DNA from: Emticicia sp. CRIBPO
Lineage (GTDB): Bacteria > Bacteroidota > Bacteroidia > Cytophagales > Spirosomataceae
Assembly (NCBI RefSeq): GCF_009905725.1
Contig: NZ_JAAAKV010000005.1
Span: forward strand, 248,001-312,000
Direction: 5' to 3'
Length of the DNA: 64,000 nt
The stretch's first letter is position 1. Every line of letters begins with the position of its first letter. A program made the position numbers and the translations under genes. The notes beneath the pieces were generated by a model. It was given only the letters and a program-made list of their open reading frames with translations. It had not been told where the DNA came from and made no database searches. Of this stretch, positions 45,546 to 54,148 are shown one piece after another.

Positions 45546-46601
45546 CTAATATAACGCATAAAACCGTTCTATGGTTGTTTCGGGATGTATTTCTTTTTTA
45601 ACGGTCAGGAAATCCGTCATGTTTTTTGCGAAATAAGGAGCAAGCGAAACCCCCTTCGTACCTAAGCCGTTAAAAATGTGGACGTTCGGAAAACGGGGAT
45701 GCGGACCCATGATCGGCCTGCGGTCTGTGGTGGCCGGCCGCACTCCGGCCTGCTGATCTATGATCTCAAACTCACTTTTCAGAAACTTACCGACCTGGCT
45801 GAGGAGGTATTCCCGGCCGTCTTCCGTCGGTTCAAAATTCAGGTGGTGCCAGTTGTAAGTAGCCCCGATCCTGAACAGGGAATCTTTTACCGGAAGTATC
45901 CATTTGCCCTGATTGACGATCTCGGGAATATGATAGTCCGGAATTCTGGCCAGAAGGGTTTCTCCCTTGACAGGATTAAAAGGTAACCAGTTGAAAAGCG
46001 GGTTGTTTTTGACATGAAAACCTTCACAGAAAATGATGTTCCGGGCCTGAATACCTTCATAAGTAATTAATTCGTCGGAAATTTCAAGAAGATTGTGATC
46101 AAAAGGGAAGTCCCTGATGAGCTGCTGTTCTTCAAAATGCTGACGGAGCACCCGTATAAGTTCGGGTACATCAATCCAGCCGGAATTGTGAGTGATTAAT
46201 CCGCCGAAAGGGTTTCGGATACTTTTTTCATACTCAGGATTTTGTTCCTGGTGAGTAACGTAGTCGTGTAAGCCGAATTTTTCAATGGCATTCAGGAAAT
46301 TGGTTTTATGCTGCTCATTGGAGTAAGGCCTGAAAATCTGAGTGGCGTGAATAAGCTCACATGAAAAACGCTTTTCAATGTCACTGTAAAATTCCATCAT
46401 GACCGGGAATATTTCTTCTGCAAGCCAGGTTTTAGCCAGGTATTTGCCCGTAACCGGGTTATACATCCCGCCTGCCACCATCGAAGAGGAGGGCGTATGG
46501 ATATCATTGATGATCAGAACAGACTGCTGGTTTTCGGTCAGCTCGTAGGCGAGTAGTGACCCTGCAAGGCCTTGTCCGATGATCAGATAGTCATAAATCA
46601 T
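45546..46601 (-). CDS. FAD-dependent oxidoreductase (DAO family)
   Basis: A 351-residue flavoprotein of the D-amino acid oxidase/glycine oxidase family. The FAD-binding N-terminus is clear (YDYLIIGQGLAGSLLAYEL, then VLIINDIH and SSMVAGGMYNPVTGKY), and the C-terminal GVRPATTDRRPIMGPHP and FNGLGTKGVSLAPYFA are the usual second flavin contact. It should oxidise an amine or amino acid, but the substrate is not identified. The start codon overlaps the stop of cmk by four bases (ATGA), so the two are translationally coupled. The pairing with cmk has no obvious metabolic logic. Confidence 0.85.
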   Translation of the reverse strand: MIYDYLIIGQGLAGSLLAYELTENQQSVLIINDIHTPSSSMVAGGMYNPVTGKYLAKTWLAEEIFPVMMEFYSDIEKRFSCELIHATQIFRPYSNEQHKTNFLNAIEKFGLHDYVTHQEQNPEYEKSIRNPFGGLITHNSGWIDVPELIRVLRQHFEEQQLIRDFPFDHNLLEISDELITYEGIQARNIIFCEGFHVKNNPLFNWLPFNPVKGETLLARIPDYHIPEIVNQGKWILPVKDSLFRIGATYNWHHLNFEPTEDGREYLLSQVGKFLKSEFEIIDQQAGVRPATTDRRPIMGPHPRFPNVHIFNGLGTKGVSLAPYFAKNMTDFLTVKKEIHPETTIERFYALY

Positions 46602-47287
46602 CTTGCTTTTGAAGAAATGGCCACGTCAGCCAACAGGCAAAGCTGATCGACCTGTTCGTCCAGTGTCATATAGGAAGTGTCTATCAGAATAGCATCCTGG
46701 GCTCTTCTCAAAGGGCTTTCTGCCCTGGTCGTATCAATATGGTCGCGTTTCTGAATATTAAGGAGGATATCTTCAATGTCCATCATGTCGCCTTTTTCCA
46801 TCAGTTCTATCTGGCGTCGCTGAGCCCTGATCAAAGGCTCGGCTGTCATAAACACTTTAAGTTCGGCATCAGGAAAAACGACGGTTCCGATGTCACGGCC
46901 ATCCATCACCAGACCTCTTTTTTTACCCATTTTTCTTTGCTGATCCACCATGGCGTGTCTGACTTCGGCAATGGCACTGACCTCACTTACCCTGTCCGCA
47001 ACATATAATTTCCTGATTTCATCTTCTACACAAAGGCCGTTAAGAAAGGTTTCATTGCGGCCTTCTTCACTTTTCCTGAATTCTATAGAGAGCTGTCCTA
47101 ATGCGGTATGAACCTCTTTGGGATTTGTTACTGAAACGTGATTCTGAATAAAAAACAAAGTGACAGCACGGTACATCGCACCGGTATCAATGTATGCATA
47201 TCCGAGCTTGGACGCCACGTTTTTGGCCGTAGTACTTTTTCCACAAGAGGAATATCCGTCTATGGCAATGATAATTTTTGACATCAT
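46598..47287 (-). CDS. cmk: Cytidylate kinase
   Basis: A 229-residue kinase that phosphorylates CMP and dCMP with ATP. The P-loop GYSSCGKSTTAKN, the CMP-binding segment YIDTGAMYRAVTLF, the conserved MDGRDIGTVVFPDAELKVFM and the lid region with RAQRRQ and RAESPLRRAQDAILIDTS are all present. Length is normal. The start is probably the first or second Met of MMSKIIIAIDG. It is 56 bases downstream of miaA and overlaps the FAD oxidoreductase gene by four bases, forming a likely miaA-cmk-oxidoreductase transcript on the minus strand. Confidence 0.96.
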   Translation of the reverse strand: MMSKIIIAIDGYSSCGKSTTAKNVASKLGYAYIDTGAMYRAVTLFFIQNHVSVTNPKEVHTALGQLSIEFRKSEEGRNETFLNGLCVEDEIRKLYVADRVSEVSAIAEVRHAMVDQQRKMGKKRGLVMDGRDIGTVVFPDAELKVFMTAEPLIRAQRRQIELMEKGDMMDIEDILLNIQKRDHIDTTRAESPLRRAQDAILIDTSYMTLDEQVDQLCLLADVAISSKAR

Positions 47288-47343
47288 GAATAAGTTTTCA
47301 CAAAGAAAGGCTTAAAAATTTAACAAGACAAAACGGGTCTGAA

Positions 47344-48252
47344 CTATTTCATTTTTTCAGATAGAAAAATCTCAATTTCCTTCAAATTTCCGGGGTTGAA
47401 CCACTCAAAAACATCCTGATTTTTAAACCAGGTCATTTGTCTTTTGGCATATCTCCTGGAATTTCGTTTCAAAAGCTCCACCATTTCTTCATAAGAATAC
47501 TCCCCGTCAAAAAAGCAGAAGACTTCCTTATAACCTACCGTTTGAAGGGCATTGTGACTTTTAAAATCCTCCAGCGATTTTACTTCTTCCAGCAGTCCGT
47601 CCTCCAGCATTTTATCCATTCGGGCATTGATCCGGGCATATAATTCTTCACGAGGCCGCTCCAGGGCTATTTTGATGATCTCGTAATCTCTTTCCGTTTT
47701 GCTGTTTTTCAGGAAACCGGAGAATGGTTTCCCGGTGTGCAAACATACTTCCAGAGCCCTGACCACCCTTTGGGAGTTCATGGTATCCATAGCACTGTAA
47801 TATTCAGGGTCCAGTTCAGACAATTGTTTCTGAAGGGGCTCAAGGCCCTCTTTTTTGAGAGCCTCCATCAGCCGGTTCCTGATTTCAAGCGGAGCCTCCG
47901 GCATCTGGTCCAGTCCGTGGGTGATGGCTTTGACAAATAGGCCGGAGCCTCCGGTCATGATAACGGCGGCGTTTTCTTTGAAATATCCTTCCAGGAAAAC
48001 ATTAACATCCCTTTCAAAATCACCGGCACTGTAATATTCAGTAATATGATGTGAATCAATAAAATGATGCCTGACCCCGCCCATCTCTGAGGCGGAAGGT
48101 TTGGCGGTACCGATGCTGAGTTCCTTGTAAAACTGTCTCGAATCACAGGAAATGATCTCCGTTCTGAGTTTTCTCGCGAGATTTACACAAAGATCTGTCT
48201 TTCCCACAGCCGTTGGCCCTACAATCAGAATCAGATATTTTTTGTGCATCAA
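47344..48252 (-). CDS. miaA: tRNA dimethylallyltransferase
   Basis: A 302-residue enzyme that adds a dimethylallyl group to A37 of tRNAs reading codons that start with U. The P-loop GPTAVGKTDL, the DSRQFYKELSIGTAKPS segment, the HHFIDSHHITEYYSAGDFERD segment and GGSGLFVKAI are the classic markers; the later QTVGYKEVFCFFDGEY and KRNSRRYAKRQMTWF complete the tRNA-binding part. Length is typical. A -7 box (TAATTTTG on the minus strand, 48298-48291) lies at a fitting distance upstream. It heads the miaA-cmk group. Confidence 0.97.
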   Translation of the reverse strand: MMHKKYLILIVGPTAVGKTDLCVNLARKLRTEIISCDSRQFYKELSIGTAKPSASEMGGVRHHFIDSHHITEYYSAGDFERDVNVFLEGYFKENAAVIMTGGSGLFVKAITHGLDQMPEAPLEIRNRLMEALKKEGLEPLQKQLSELDPEYYSAMDTMNSQRVVRALEVCLHTGKPFSGFLKNSKTERDYEIIKIALERPREELYARINARMDKMLEDGLLEEVKSLEDFKSHNALQTVGYKEVFCFFDGEYSYEEMVELLKRNSRRYAKRQMTWFKNQDVFEWFNPGNLKEIEIFLSEKMK

Positions 48253-48290
48253 TATAAAAACCGGTATGGTTTGATTTGGTAATTTGAGGT

Positions 48291-48328
48291 CAAAATTACT
48301 AAAAATAACATTTTGTTACTTACTTTTG
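48291..48328. promoter_or_regulatory. Divergent -7 boxes for miaA and the DUF4230 gene
   Basis: TAATTTTG on the minus strand (48298-48291) faces miaA and TACTTTTG on the plus strand (48321-48328) faces the DUF4230 gene. Neither has a TTG at 17-23 bases, so both are partial promoters. The plus-strand box supports the ATG at 48352 as the start of the downstream gene. Confidence 0.4.
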
Positions 48329-48351
48329 AAAAGCACAAAACACTATTTGAT

Positions 48352-48996
48352 ATGGAATTCCTACTTTTCTTTCTGGCACTGGTTTTAGGAGGCATTGCCG
48401 CCTGGCAGGTTTTTAACTGGATGTATGGTAAAAAACTGAAAGACAACAAGGAAGAACTGAGGGTTGAGTCCAATATCCTGCTGGAGCGGATCGAGAAAGT
48501 ATTTAAGGTGGTTCTGGCCGAAGGCTATTTTACAGAAATTTATGATCATAACAGCAAAAAGGATTTCTTCGGGCTGTTTAAATCCAACAAAAAAGCCCTG
48601 GTAATAGCCAAAGCCAAAGTAGCCGTAGGTTTTGATTTCGGGGCGATGAAATTCAGAAAGGAAGAAGGAACCAGGAAGCTGATCATCGAAGAGTTTCCTC
48701 CGGCACAAATCATAGCCATTGACACGGACTATAAATTTTACGACATCAACCAGGGGTTTCTGCATAAGTTTAACAATGAAGATTATACCTCTATCCTGAA
48801 TGAAGCAAAAAAACTCATGCAGGAAAAAGCTTTTGAAAGTGACCTGCCCAACATAGCCAACAAGCAGATCGGGCTCATGATGAATCAGCTGGCAGCTTCC
48901 ATGAACTGGGAAATCGACATGAAAAATACCCTCAGGTTATTACCCGAACCTCCCGCCTTGCCGGAGCCTCCGGAGATAAAACAGGCTGAGGATTAG
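48352..48996 (+). CDS. DUF4230-family membrane-anchored protein
   Basis: A protein of about 214 residues with one N-terminal membrane helix (MEFLLFFLALVLGGIAAWQVF) and a basic segment (MYGKKLKDNKEE), followed by the DUF4230 domain (about residues 45-185), with VFKVVLAEGYFTEIYDH, KKALVIAKAKVAVGFDF and a helical C-terminal part. The frame is open from 48313, but the ATG at 48352 begins the membrane anchor cleanly and follows the -7 box at 48321-48328. The tail is proline-rich (EPPALPEPPEI). Function unknown. It stands divergent from miaA. Confidence 0.8.
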   Translation: MEFLLFFLALVLGGIAAWQVFNWMYGKKLKDNKEELRVESNILLERIEKVFKVVLAEGYFTEIYDHNSKKDFFGLFKSNKKALVIAKAKVAVGFDFGAMKFRKEEGTRKLIIEEFPPAQIIAIDTDYKFYDINQGFLHKFNNEDYTSILNEAKKLMQEKAFESDLPNIANKQIGLMMNQLAASMNWEIDMKNTLRLLPEPPALPEPPEIKQAED

Positions 48997-49048
48997 CAGA
49001 TATGTTGCCTCTTTAGAGCCAAAGATTTTTTATTTCACAGACCTTACT

Positions 49049-49056
49049 TAACTTTG
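49049..49056 (+). promoter_or_regulatory. -7 box of the ICMT-like gene
   Basis: TAACTTTG fits TAnnTTTG and would start the message near 49063, 16 bases before the ATG. No clear TTG partner upstream. Confidence 0.4.
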
Positions 49057-49078
49057 CAGTTCATATAAAAATAAATTA

Positions 49079-49825
49079 ATGGCTCTTATTGAAGAATTAG
49101 AAGATCAGGGGAATCTCCTGTTTAAACTCAGAAGTTACCTCCCTTTGGTATTCTTGTTTGGCGGACTGGCAGTTTTTTACTGGCGTATCGTACACGGAGA
49201 TTATGCTAACGTCGGTTTTGAGTACTGGCTGATTTGCCTGGCCGTTGGACTGGCAGGTCTTTTTGTAAGGATATTTACGGTAGGCTTTACTCCTAAAAAC
49301 ACTTCCGGAAGAAACACCTCGGAAGGTCAGCTGGCTGATGAACTGAACCAGACCGGGATCTATTCAGTCGTAAGACATCCCTTATATGTAGGTAATTTCC
49401 TGATGTGGCTCGGAGTGGCCATGTTGTCTGCTGATTTCTGGTTTCTTGTGGCTTTTACCTTGTTATACTGGGTTTACTACGAAAGGATCATGTTTGCTGA
49501 GGAGGCTTTTTTACGCAGGAAATTCGGTAATCTGTACTTAGACTGGGCCGCTAAAACACCCGCTTTTGTCCCGGCGTTAAAAGTGCCGACCAAACCCAAA
49601 TACCCGTTTTCGATAAAAAAGGTCCTTAAAAAGGAAAAAAACGGAGTTGCCGCTTTATTTATCCTGTTTTATATCTTTGAGTTGGTTGCCCAGTTTGCCG
49701 TGACAGGTACTGTTAAATTCGAAACCACTTTCTGGTTTTGGGGTGCAGCCATCAGTTCGGGTATTTACCTGGTGCTGAAAGTAATCAAAAAATACACGAG
49801 ACTTTTCGACGAAGAAGGAAGATAA
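49079..49825 (+). CDS. ICMT-like membrane methyltransferase
   Basis: A 248-residue inner-membrane protein with about five to six hydrophobic segments and the isoprenylcysteine carboxyl methyltransferase-like C-terminal signature: GIYSVVRHPLYVGNFLMWLG, then YYERIMFAEEAFLRRKFG and YLDWAAKTPAFVP, where RHP and the two glutamates form the S-adenosylmethionine/substrate site. Bacterial relatives methylate lipids, quinone precursors or unknown small molecules rather than prenylated proteins; the target here is not apparent. It has its own -7 box and ends at the terminator 49850-49877. Confidence 0.82.
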   Translation: MALIEELEDQGNLLFKLRSYLPLVFLFGGLAVFYWRIVHGDYANVGFEYWLICLAVGLAGLFVRIFTVGFTPKNTSGRNTSEGQLADELNQTGIYSVVRHPLYVGNFLMWLGVAMLSADFWFLVAFTLLYWVYYERIMFAEEAFLRRKFGNLYLDWAAKTPAFVPALKVPTKPKYPFSIKKVLKKEKNGVAALFILFYIFELVAQFAVTGTVKFETTFWFWGAAISSGIYLVLKVIKKYTRLFDEEGR

Positions 49826-49849
49826 GATCAGCTTATACATATATAGATT

Positions 49850-49877
49850 AAAGGAGAGATTCGTCTCTCCTTTTTTT
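49850..49877 (+). terminator. Rho-independent terminator with UUCG loop
   Basis: AAAGGAGAGA (49850-49859) and TCTCTCCTTT (49864-49873) form a perfect 10-base stem around a TTCG loop, followed by T residues. Confidence 0.9.
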
Positions 49878-49931
49878 ATGAAGTTTAAATCCATAATTTT
49901 GAAATCTTTACCTTTTAACAATTCAACTCTT

Positions 49932-51107
49932 ATGAAAAAAGCTCAATTACTTTTAATTACCTTGTTCATTTTTAACCTGTCCTTTGCCCGGGAATTAAGC
50001 TGGAAATTTAAAACAGAGGGCATGATTCACACCACTCCTTTAGTATCAGGACAGTCTGCTTTTGTCAGCGGAGAAGATGGTCTTTTGTATCATCTGAACG
50101 CAGAGACCGGGGCATCGGTATGGAAATTTAAAGCGGGAGGGGCTTTGGGTAGTGACCCTGTTTTGGATCAGAATACCGTGTTTGCCAACAGCAGGGATGG
50201 TTTTTTGTATGCGGTTGATGCAAAATCAAGGCAACTGAAGTGGAAGTTTAAAACGCTCGGTGAAAAAATCTACGACGCCTGGGATTATTATCTTTCCTCA
50301 CCCGCTATCGGTGGTCAGACCTTATATTTCGGAAGTGGTGACGGGTTTCTGTATGCTCTCGAAAAGAACACCGGGAAACTGCTGTGGAAATTTAAAACAG
50401 GGGATGTAGTTCATGCCTCCCCGGTACTTTTTGACGAGAAAGTTTACATCGGGAGTTATGATGGGTTTCTGTATGTCATCAACGAAAAAACGGGTAAACT
50501 GGCCTGGAAATTCGACACGATAGGGGATGCCTATTTCCCGAAAGGAGAAATTCAGAAAGCGGTCGTTGTGGCGGACAGTATCGTGTATTTCGGCAGCCGT
50601 GATTATAACATTTATGCGTTTGATCCCAGAAAAGGGACCGGCAAATGGAACATGAAAGAAAGAGGCAGCTGGGTGATAGCCACTCCGGAAGTCAAAGACA
50701 AACAGATCTACTTCGGTACTTCCGACACGCATGCTTTTTATGCTTTGGATGCCTATAACGGTGAAATAAAGTGGAGAATACCATTGAATATGCGGGTTTA
50801 CGGTTCTTCTGCCATTTTAAACGGGAAAGTGTATTTCGGCTGTTTCAACGGGAAGTTGTACACAGCAGATCAGAAAACAGGAGAAGTATTAAGCACTTTT
50901 CAGACGGAGGGCAGCAGGAAAAACTATCACCTTGTTTATGACGCCAATGACAAGTTCCGTCCGGATTTTGAGATGTACGGTAATGACTATCTGAAGGCAG
51001 AGAAAAAGATCATGGACATGGGAGCCATCTTATCTTCGGTCGTCATCAATAAGAATATGATCTATTTCAGCAGTACCGACGGGTATGTATATGGATTGAG
51101 GCTGTAA
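49932..51107 (+). CDS. Exported PQQ-type beta-propeller protein (BamB-like)
   Basis: A protein of about 391 residues made almost entirely of repeated propeller blades. Units such as GFLYVINEKTGKLAWKFDT, GFLYALEKNTGKLLWKFKT and LLYHLNAETGASVWKFKAG recur about seven times, the PQQ_2/PQQ_3 pattern of BamB and related proteins. The ATG at 49932 gives a clean signal peptide (MKKAQLLLITLFIFNLSFAR), so I prefer it to the ATG at 49878. No lipobox is seen and no PQQ-enzyme catalytic residues or cytochrome sites are present, so a scaffold or binding role is more likely than a dehydrogenase. It could be a BamB equivalent, but nothing around it confirms that. Confidence 0.82.
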   Translation: MKKAQLLLITLFIFNLSFARELSWKFKTEGMIHTTPLVSGQSAFVSGEDGLLYHLNAETGASVWKFKAGGALGSDPVLDQNTVFANSRDGFLYAVDAKSRQLKWKFKTLGEKIYDAWDYYLSSPAIGGQTLYFGSGDGFLYALEKNTGKLLWKFKTGDVVHASPVLFDEKVYIGSYDGFLYVINEKTGKLAWKFDTIGDAYFPKGEIQKAVVVADSIVYFGSRDYNIYAFDPRKGTGKWNMKERGSWVIATPEVKDKQIYFGTSDTHAFYALDAYNGEIKWRIPLNMRVYGSSAILNGKVYFGCFNGKLYTADQKTGEVLSTFQTEGSRKNYHLVYDANDKFRPDFEMYGNDYLKAEKKIMDMGAILSSVVINKNMIYFSSTDGYVYGLRL

Positions 51108-51165
51108 TGGGGGAAAGGAGAAACGGAGGATGGAAAAAGGATAATGGGAGGGCTTTGTTGGCGAT

Positions 51166-51206
51166 TTACCCTGAAACCGGACTAAAATAGCCCGGTTTCA
51201 GGGTAA
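51166..51206. terminator. Perfect 15-base inverted repeat between convergent genes
   Basis: TTACCCTGAAACCGG (51166-51180) and CCGGTTTCAGGGTAA (51192-51206) are exact complements around an 11-base loop. T runs are missing on both sides. It sits between the propeller gene (plus) and the phosphodiesterase gene (minus, stop at 51211), so it probably ends both transcripts. Confidence 0.6.
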
Positions 51207-51210
51207 TGTA

Positions 51211-52467
51211 TTATTTCAGGATCTCGTTTAAGACCTTTGGATTTCCGTCAATTTTGTGATGGTATTCAAGGCCGAGTATTTTGGTGATCAGGGGGTAAAT
51301 ATTCACGTTTTCAAATCCTGCGATCTTGTAATTTTCTTTGATGGCCGGCCCCCAGGCGGCAAAACTGGCGTGCATTTCCTTGTTTACAGGGTCGTATCCA
51401 TGTTTTCCCGGTGTTCCTCCGCGTCCGTTCAGACCGAATGTTTTAGGGTAATGGGCTACGAGCAGAATATCGCCTACACGGTTAAACTTGTCATCCTTTT
51501 TGCCGTAGTGCCACTGTTTGGGGATGTTCTTTTTCAGATAAACATCATAAAACTTCGCTTCTTTCTTTAAAGCTTTATAGGTCGGTTTGATGTCCTGTTT
51601 GTTTTTAGCATACAAATGAAGCTGCGAACTGCCGTAAGGAACGATAAATTTGGCGGTATCAACAGCTTCCGGTAATAAAATCGGATATTTATTATCAGAC
51701 AAAACCATTCCATGATCAGACACAAAAACAAAGTTGACAGGGAGGCCTAACGAATCCACGGTGGCTACAAGTTTCGCGATGCTCTCATCTACCAGTTTGA
51801 CAGATTCTCCTGTTTTCTTAGAGTCCGGTCCTGAATAGTGGGCTTCGTGATCTACTTCCGGGAAATAGAAGGTGATCAGGTGAGGACGCTTTTCTTCCGG
51901 CAGTTGCAACCATTCTTTGACCGTCTGAATACGGGTATCCATCCCGATTTTTTCATTGTAATTATAAAAATAAGTAGGTTTTATGCCCTGGATGTCACTT
52001 TCAGACGCGACCCAGTAAAAACTCGCACTGATCATTTTCTGTTGTTCGGCCAGTACCCAAAGTGGCGTTCCGCCATACCAGGTGCCATCCGCCACGGCTT
52101 TTTTATTTCCCATTCCGTACCCTTCTGCTCTAGATTTATCATGAAATGAATTGTCGACCAGACCGTGATGTCCGGGGTACATTCCTGTTACGATAGAGTA
52201 ATGGTTTGGAAAAGTAAGGGAAGGATAAGAAGGCAACATATATGGAGCAGACGCCCCTTTCTGTTTAAAGCCCTGAAGGTTTTTAGCTTCATATTTATCA
52301 GCAAAGTCGTATCTGAAACCATCCGCAGAAATCAAAATGACATAAGGTTTCTTTTGCTGTTCCGGGCTGTTGACACGGCCGGGCGTAATCTGCTGGGTGA
52401 GATCCTGGGCTGAAATCCTGAAAAATCCAAGCACAAGAATAAGGAATAATAAGGTCCTTTTAGTCAT
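51211..52467 (-). CDS. Ectonucleotide pyrophosphatase/phosphodiesterase (NPP-type)
   Basis: A 418-residue exported enzyme of the alkaline phosphatase superfamily that hydrolyses nucleotide or other phosphodiester bonds. A signal peptide ends near ISAQ (residue 21). The metal-binding ISADGFRYD, the nucleophile T85 in PSYPSLTFPNHYSIVTG, the FPEVDHEAHYSGP metal site (Asp and two His), FVSDHGM and the C-terminal KHGYDP (His) are all present, so both zinc sites are intact. Length is typical. The PSLTFPNHY motif with Thr is the NPP type rather than phosphatase. It is a single gene, with the 15-base inverted repeat just beyond its stop. Confidence 0.92.
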   Translation of the reverse strand: MTKRTLLFLILVLGFFRISAQDLTQQITPGRVNSPEQQKKPYVILISADGFRYDFADKYEAKNLQGFKQKGASAPYMLPSYPSLTFPNHYSIVTGMYPGHHGLVDNSFHDKSRAEGYGMGNKKAVADGTWYGGTPLWVLAEQQKMISASFYWVASESDIQGIKPTYFYNYNEKIGMDTRIQTVKEWLQLPEEKRPHLITFYFPEVDHEAHYSGPDSKKTGESVKLVDESIAKLVATVDSLGLPVNFVFVSDHGMVLSDNKYPILLPEAVDTAKFIVPYGSSQLHLYAKNKQDIKPTYKALKKEAKFYDVYLKKNIPKQWHYGKKDDKFNRVGDILLVAHYPKTFGLNGRGGTPGKHGYDPVNKEMHASFAAWGPAIKENYKIAGFENVNIYPLITKILGLEYHHKIDGNPKVLNEILK

Positions 52468-52651
52468 TTTTTTAGTTTGTTAAAGTAAGGAAGAAGTCAG
52501 AAGGTGCGACTTTTCACATTTTTGAGGCCGTAATTTACTTTTCGATCATCATAATTACAAAAGGACCAACCCAAATAGTAGATAAAATAACAATCTCTTA
52601 AGATAAAATGCAGAAGTAAGTTATAAAACCACGGAAGATGCTGGAATTCAG

Positions 52652-53083
52652 TCAGATCGTTTCTCCCCAGGCTGTCAGCACCAGACTTCTGCCGCTGTCA
52701 TGATTGCGGTGTTCGCAGAGATAAATGCCCTGCCAGGTGCCGAGGTTAAGCCGGCCGTTGGTAACCGGGATTTGAACTGAAGCACCCAATAGCGAGGCTT
52801 TGATATGGGCTGGCATGTCATCCGGGCCTTCGTCGTTATGCTGATAATACCGGGCGTTTTCTGGGACCATCACATTAAAATGCCTTTCAAAGTCACCTCT
52901 TACCGTCGGGTCGAAGTTTTCGTTGATAGTCAAGCCGGCAGAAGTATGTTTGATAAACACCTGCAGGATTCCGGCCTTTATTTTCTGGATTTCAGGTAAA
53001 GCTTCTTTCACCTGGTTTGTGATCAGGTGAAAACCCCTCGGATAGGGCCGCAACGTGATTTCTCTCTGAAAAACGCTGGTCAT
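52652..53083 (-). CDS. YjbQ-family protein (UPF0047)
   Basis: A 143-residue single-domain cytoplasmic protein of the YjbQ/UPF0047 family. The core HTSAGLTINENFDPTVRGDF and the C-terminal LGTWQGIYLCEHRNHDSG with three histidine/cysteine ligands for a metal match the family. Some members have thiamine phosphate synthase side activity, but the biological role is not settled. Its start overlaps the stop of the alpha/beta hydrolase gene by four bases (ATGA at 53083-53080), so the two are coupled. Confidence 0.9.
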   Translation of the reverse strand: MTSVFQREITLRPYPRGFHLITNQVKEALPEIQKIKAGILQVFIKHTSAGLTINENFDPTVRGDFERHFNVMVPENARYYQHNDEGPDDMPAHIKASLLGASVQIPVTNGRLNLGTWQGIYLCEHRNHDSGRSLVLTAWGETI

Positions 53084-53850
53084 GATTGTTCAAGTCCGAA
53101 TTCAACAACCGCACTCACAAATTCTGCCGGTTTGGTGGCGTGAACCCAATGGTTGGCCCCTTCGATGGTGAGTACGCGGGCGTTCACAAAAGTGCTTTTT
53201 ATTTCGGCAATGTCTTCGTCTGTAATATAGCTGGAGTCACCACCCCTGATAAACAATACCGGCTTGGTGATTTTCCTTTCCAGATCAATCTCCGCCCCAA
53301 CCTGGTAAATTTCTTTGGAAATGACAGGAATGTTGATCCGCCAGTCAAATTTATTCTGGTCGTTGCGGTAAAGGTTCTTGAGAATAAACTGCTTTTCCCC
53401 AAAATCAGAGACATACTCGGAAAAAATATCTTCGGCTTCTTTCCTGTTACTCAGGGTATCGGTATTGATGGCGGCCAGGCCATTCAAAATGTGATTGTGG
53501 TGAGTCGGGTAAAATCTGGGAGCAATATCCACAACGATCAGTTTCTCAAAATTATCGTACTTCATGGCATATTGCATAACGGTTTTGCCTCCCATCGAGT
53601 GTCCCAGGATAATGGGATTGACAATGTGGTTGGTCTCAAGAAAGTTGTGAAGGTCTTCAGCCATCACATCATAATTAAAGGCTTCGTCTCTGGGCGACTG
53701 ACCGTGATTGCGGGCGTCAAGGGTATAAACTTCAAAACCTTTTTCTGCGATGTTTTTACTTACCGTAAACAAATTGTCTGAAGAGCCGAAAACCCCGTGT
53801 AATATAACCAAAGGTTTGCCCTCCCCTGTTTTTCTGAAAAAAAGATCCAT
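53080..53850 (-). CDS. Alpha/beta hydrolase (YbfF/ABHD11-like esterase)
   Basis: A protein of about 256 residues with the alpha/beta hydrolase fold. The oxyanion segment LHGVFGSSDN, the DARNHGQSPRD segment, the nucleophile elbow GHSMGG, and the catalytic histidine in GANHWVHATKP are all visible; the YbfF/ABHD11 esterases share this layout and length. The frame is open from 53874 (MGSQNHFG), but a TAAATTTG box at 53879-53872 would start the message near 53865, which favours the ATG at 53850 (MDLFFRKTGEGKP). Substrate unknown; acyl esters or thioesters are plausible. Coupled to the YjbQ gene downstream. Confidence 0.88.
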   Translation of the reverse strand: MDLFFRKTGEGKPLVILHGVFGSSDNLFTVSKNIAEKGFEVYTLDARNHGQSPRDEAFNYDVMAEDLHNFLETNHIVNPIILGHSMGGKTVMQYAMKYDNFEKLIVVDIAPRFYPTHHNHILNGLAAINTDTLSNRKEAEDIFSEYVSDFGEKQFILKNLYRNDQNKFDWRINIPVISKEIYQVGAEIDLERKITKPVLFIRGGDSSYITDEDIAEIKSTFVNARVLTIEGANHWVHATKPAEFVSAVVEFGLEQS

Positions 53851-53871
53851 GCCGAAATGGTTTTGTGAACC

Positions 53872-53879
53872 CAAATTTA
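53872..53879 (-). promoter_or_regulatory. -7 box of the hydrolase-yjbQ pair
   Basis: On the minus strand TAAATTTG fits TAnnTTTG. Its position supports the hydrolase start at 53850. No TTG was found at the expected distance. Confidence 0.4.
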
Positions 53880-54148
53880 CGAAGCTAAATCCTGGAAGTG
53901 TGATTTTGACCTTATTTTTTAACCGGGGAACACGATTTTGAACAGATCAGTGATGAAATGTCTCAATATATAATGACAGAATGCCTTGACGGATTCAGTT
54001 CCGGCCTTACCGTCTGTCACATTTATTTTGGGAGTAACATACTATTTTACAGATTTTTGTGTTAAAACTCGTAAGACGAATAAATGAGCATCAAACCAGG
54101 CCCTTTGGCGGTGCTTAAAAATCACTGAACTTAAAAATTCTTTTCATA

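Noticed and set aside
53086-53781. Open frame of 231 codons antisense to the alpha/beta hydrolase gene
   Set aside because: The minus-strand hydrolase has all catalytic motifs and is coupled to yjbQ; the antisense frame has none.
53974-54019. Inverted repeat TGACAGA/TCTGTCA upstream of the unknown two-gene system
   Set aside because: Seven bases per arm with a loop of 32 is within chance for AT-rich intergenic DNA; no promoter is placed around it.
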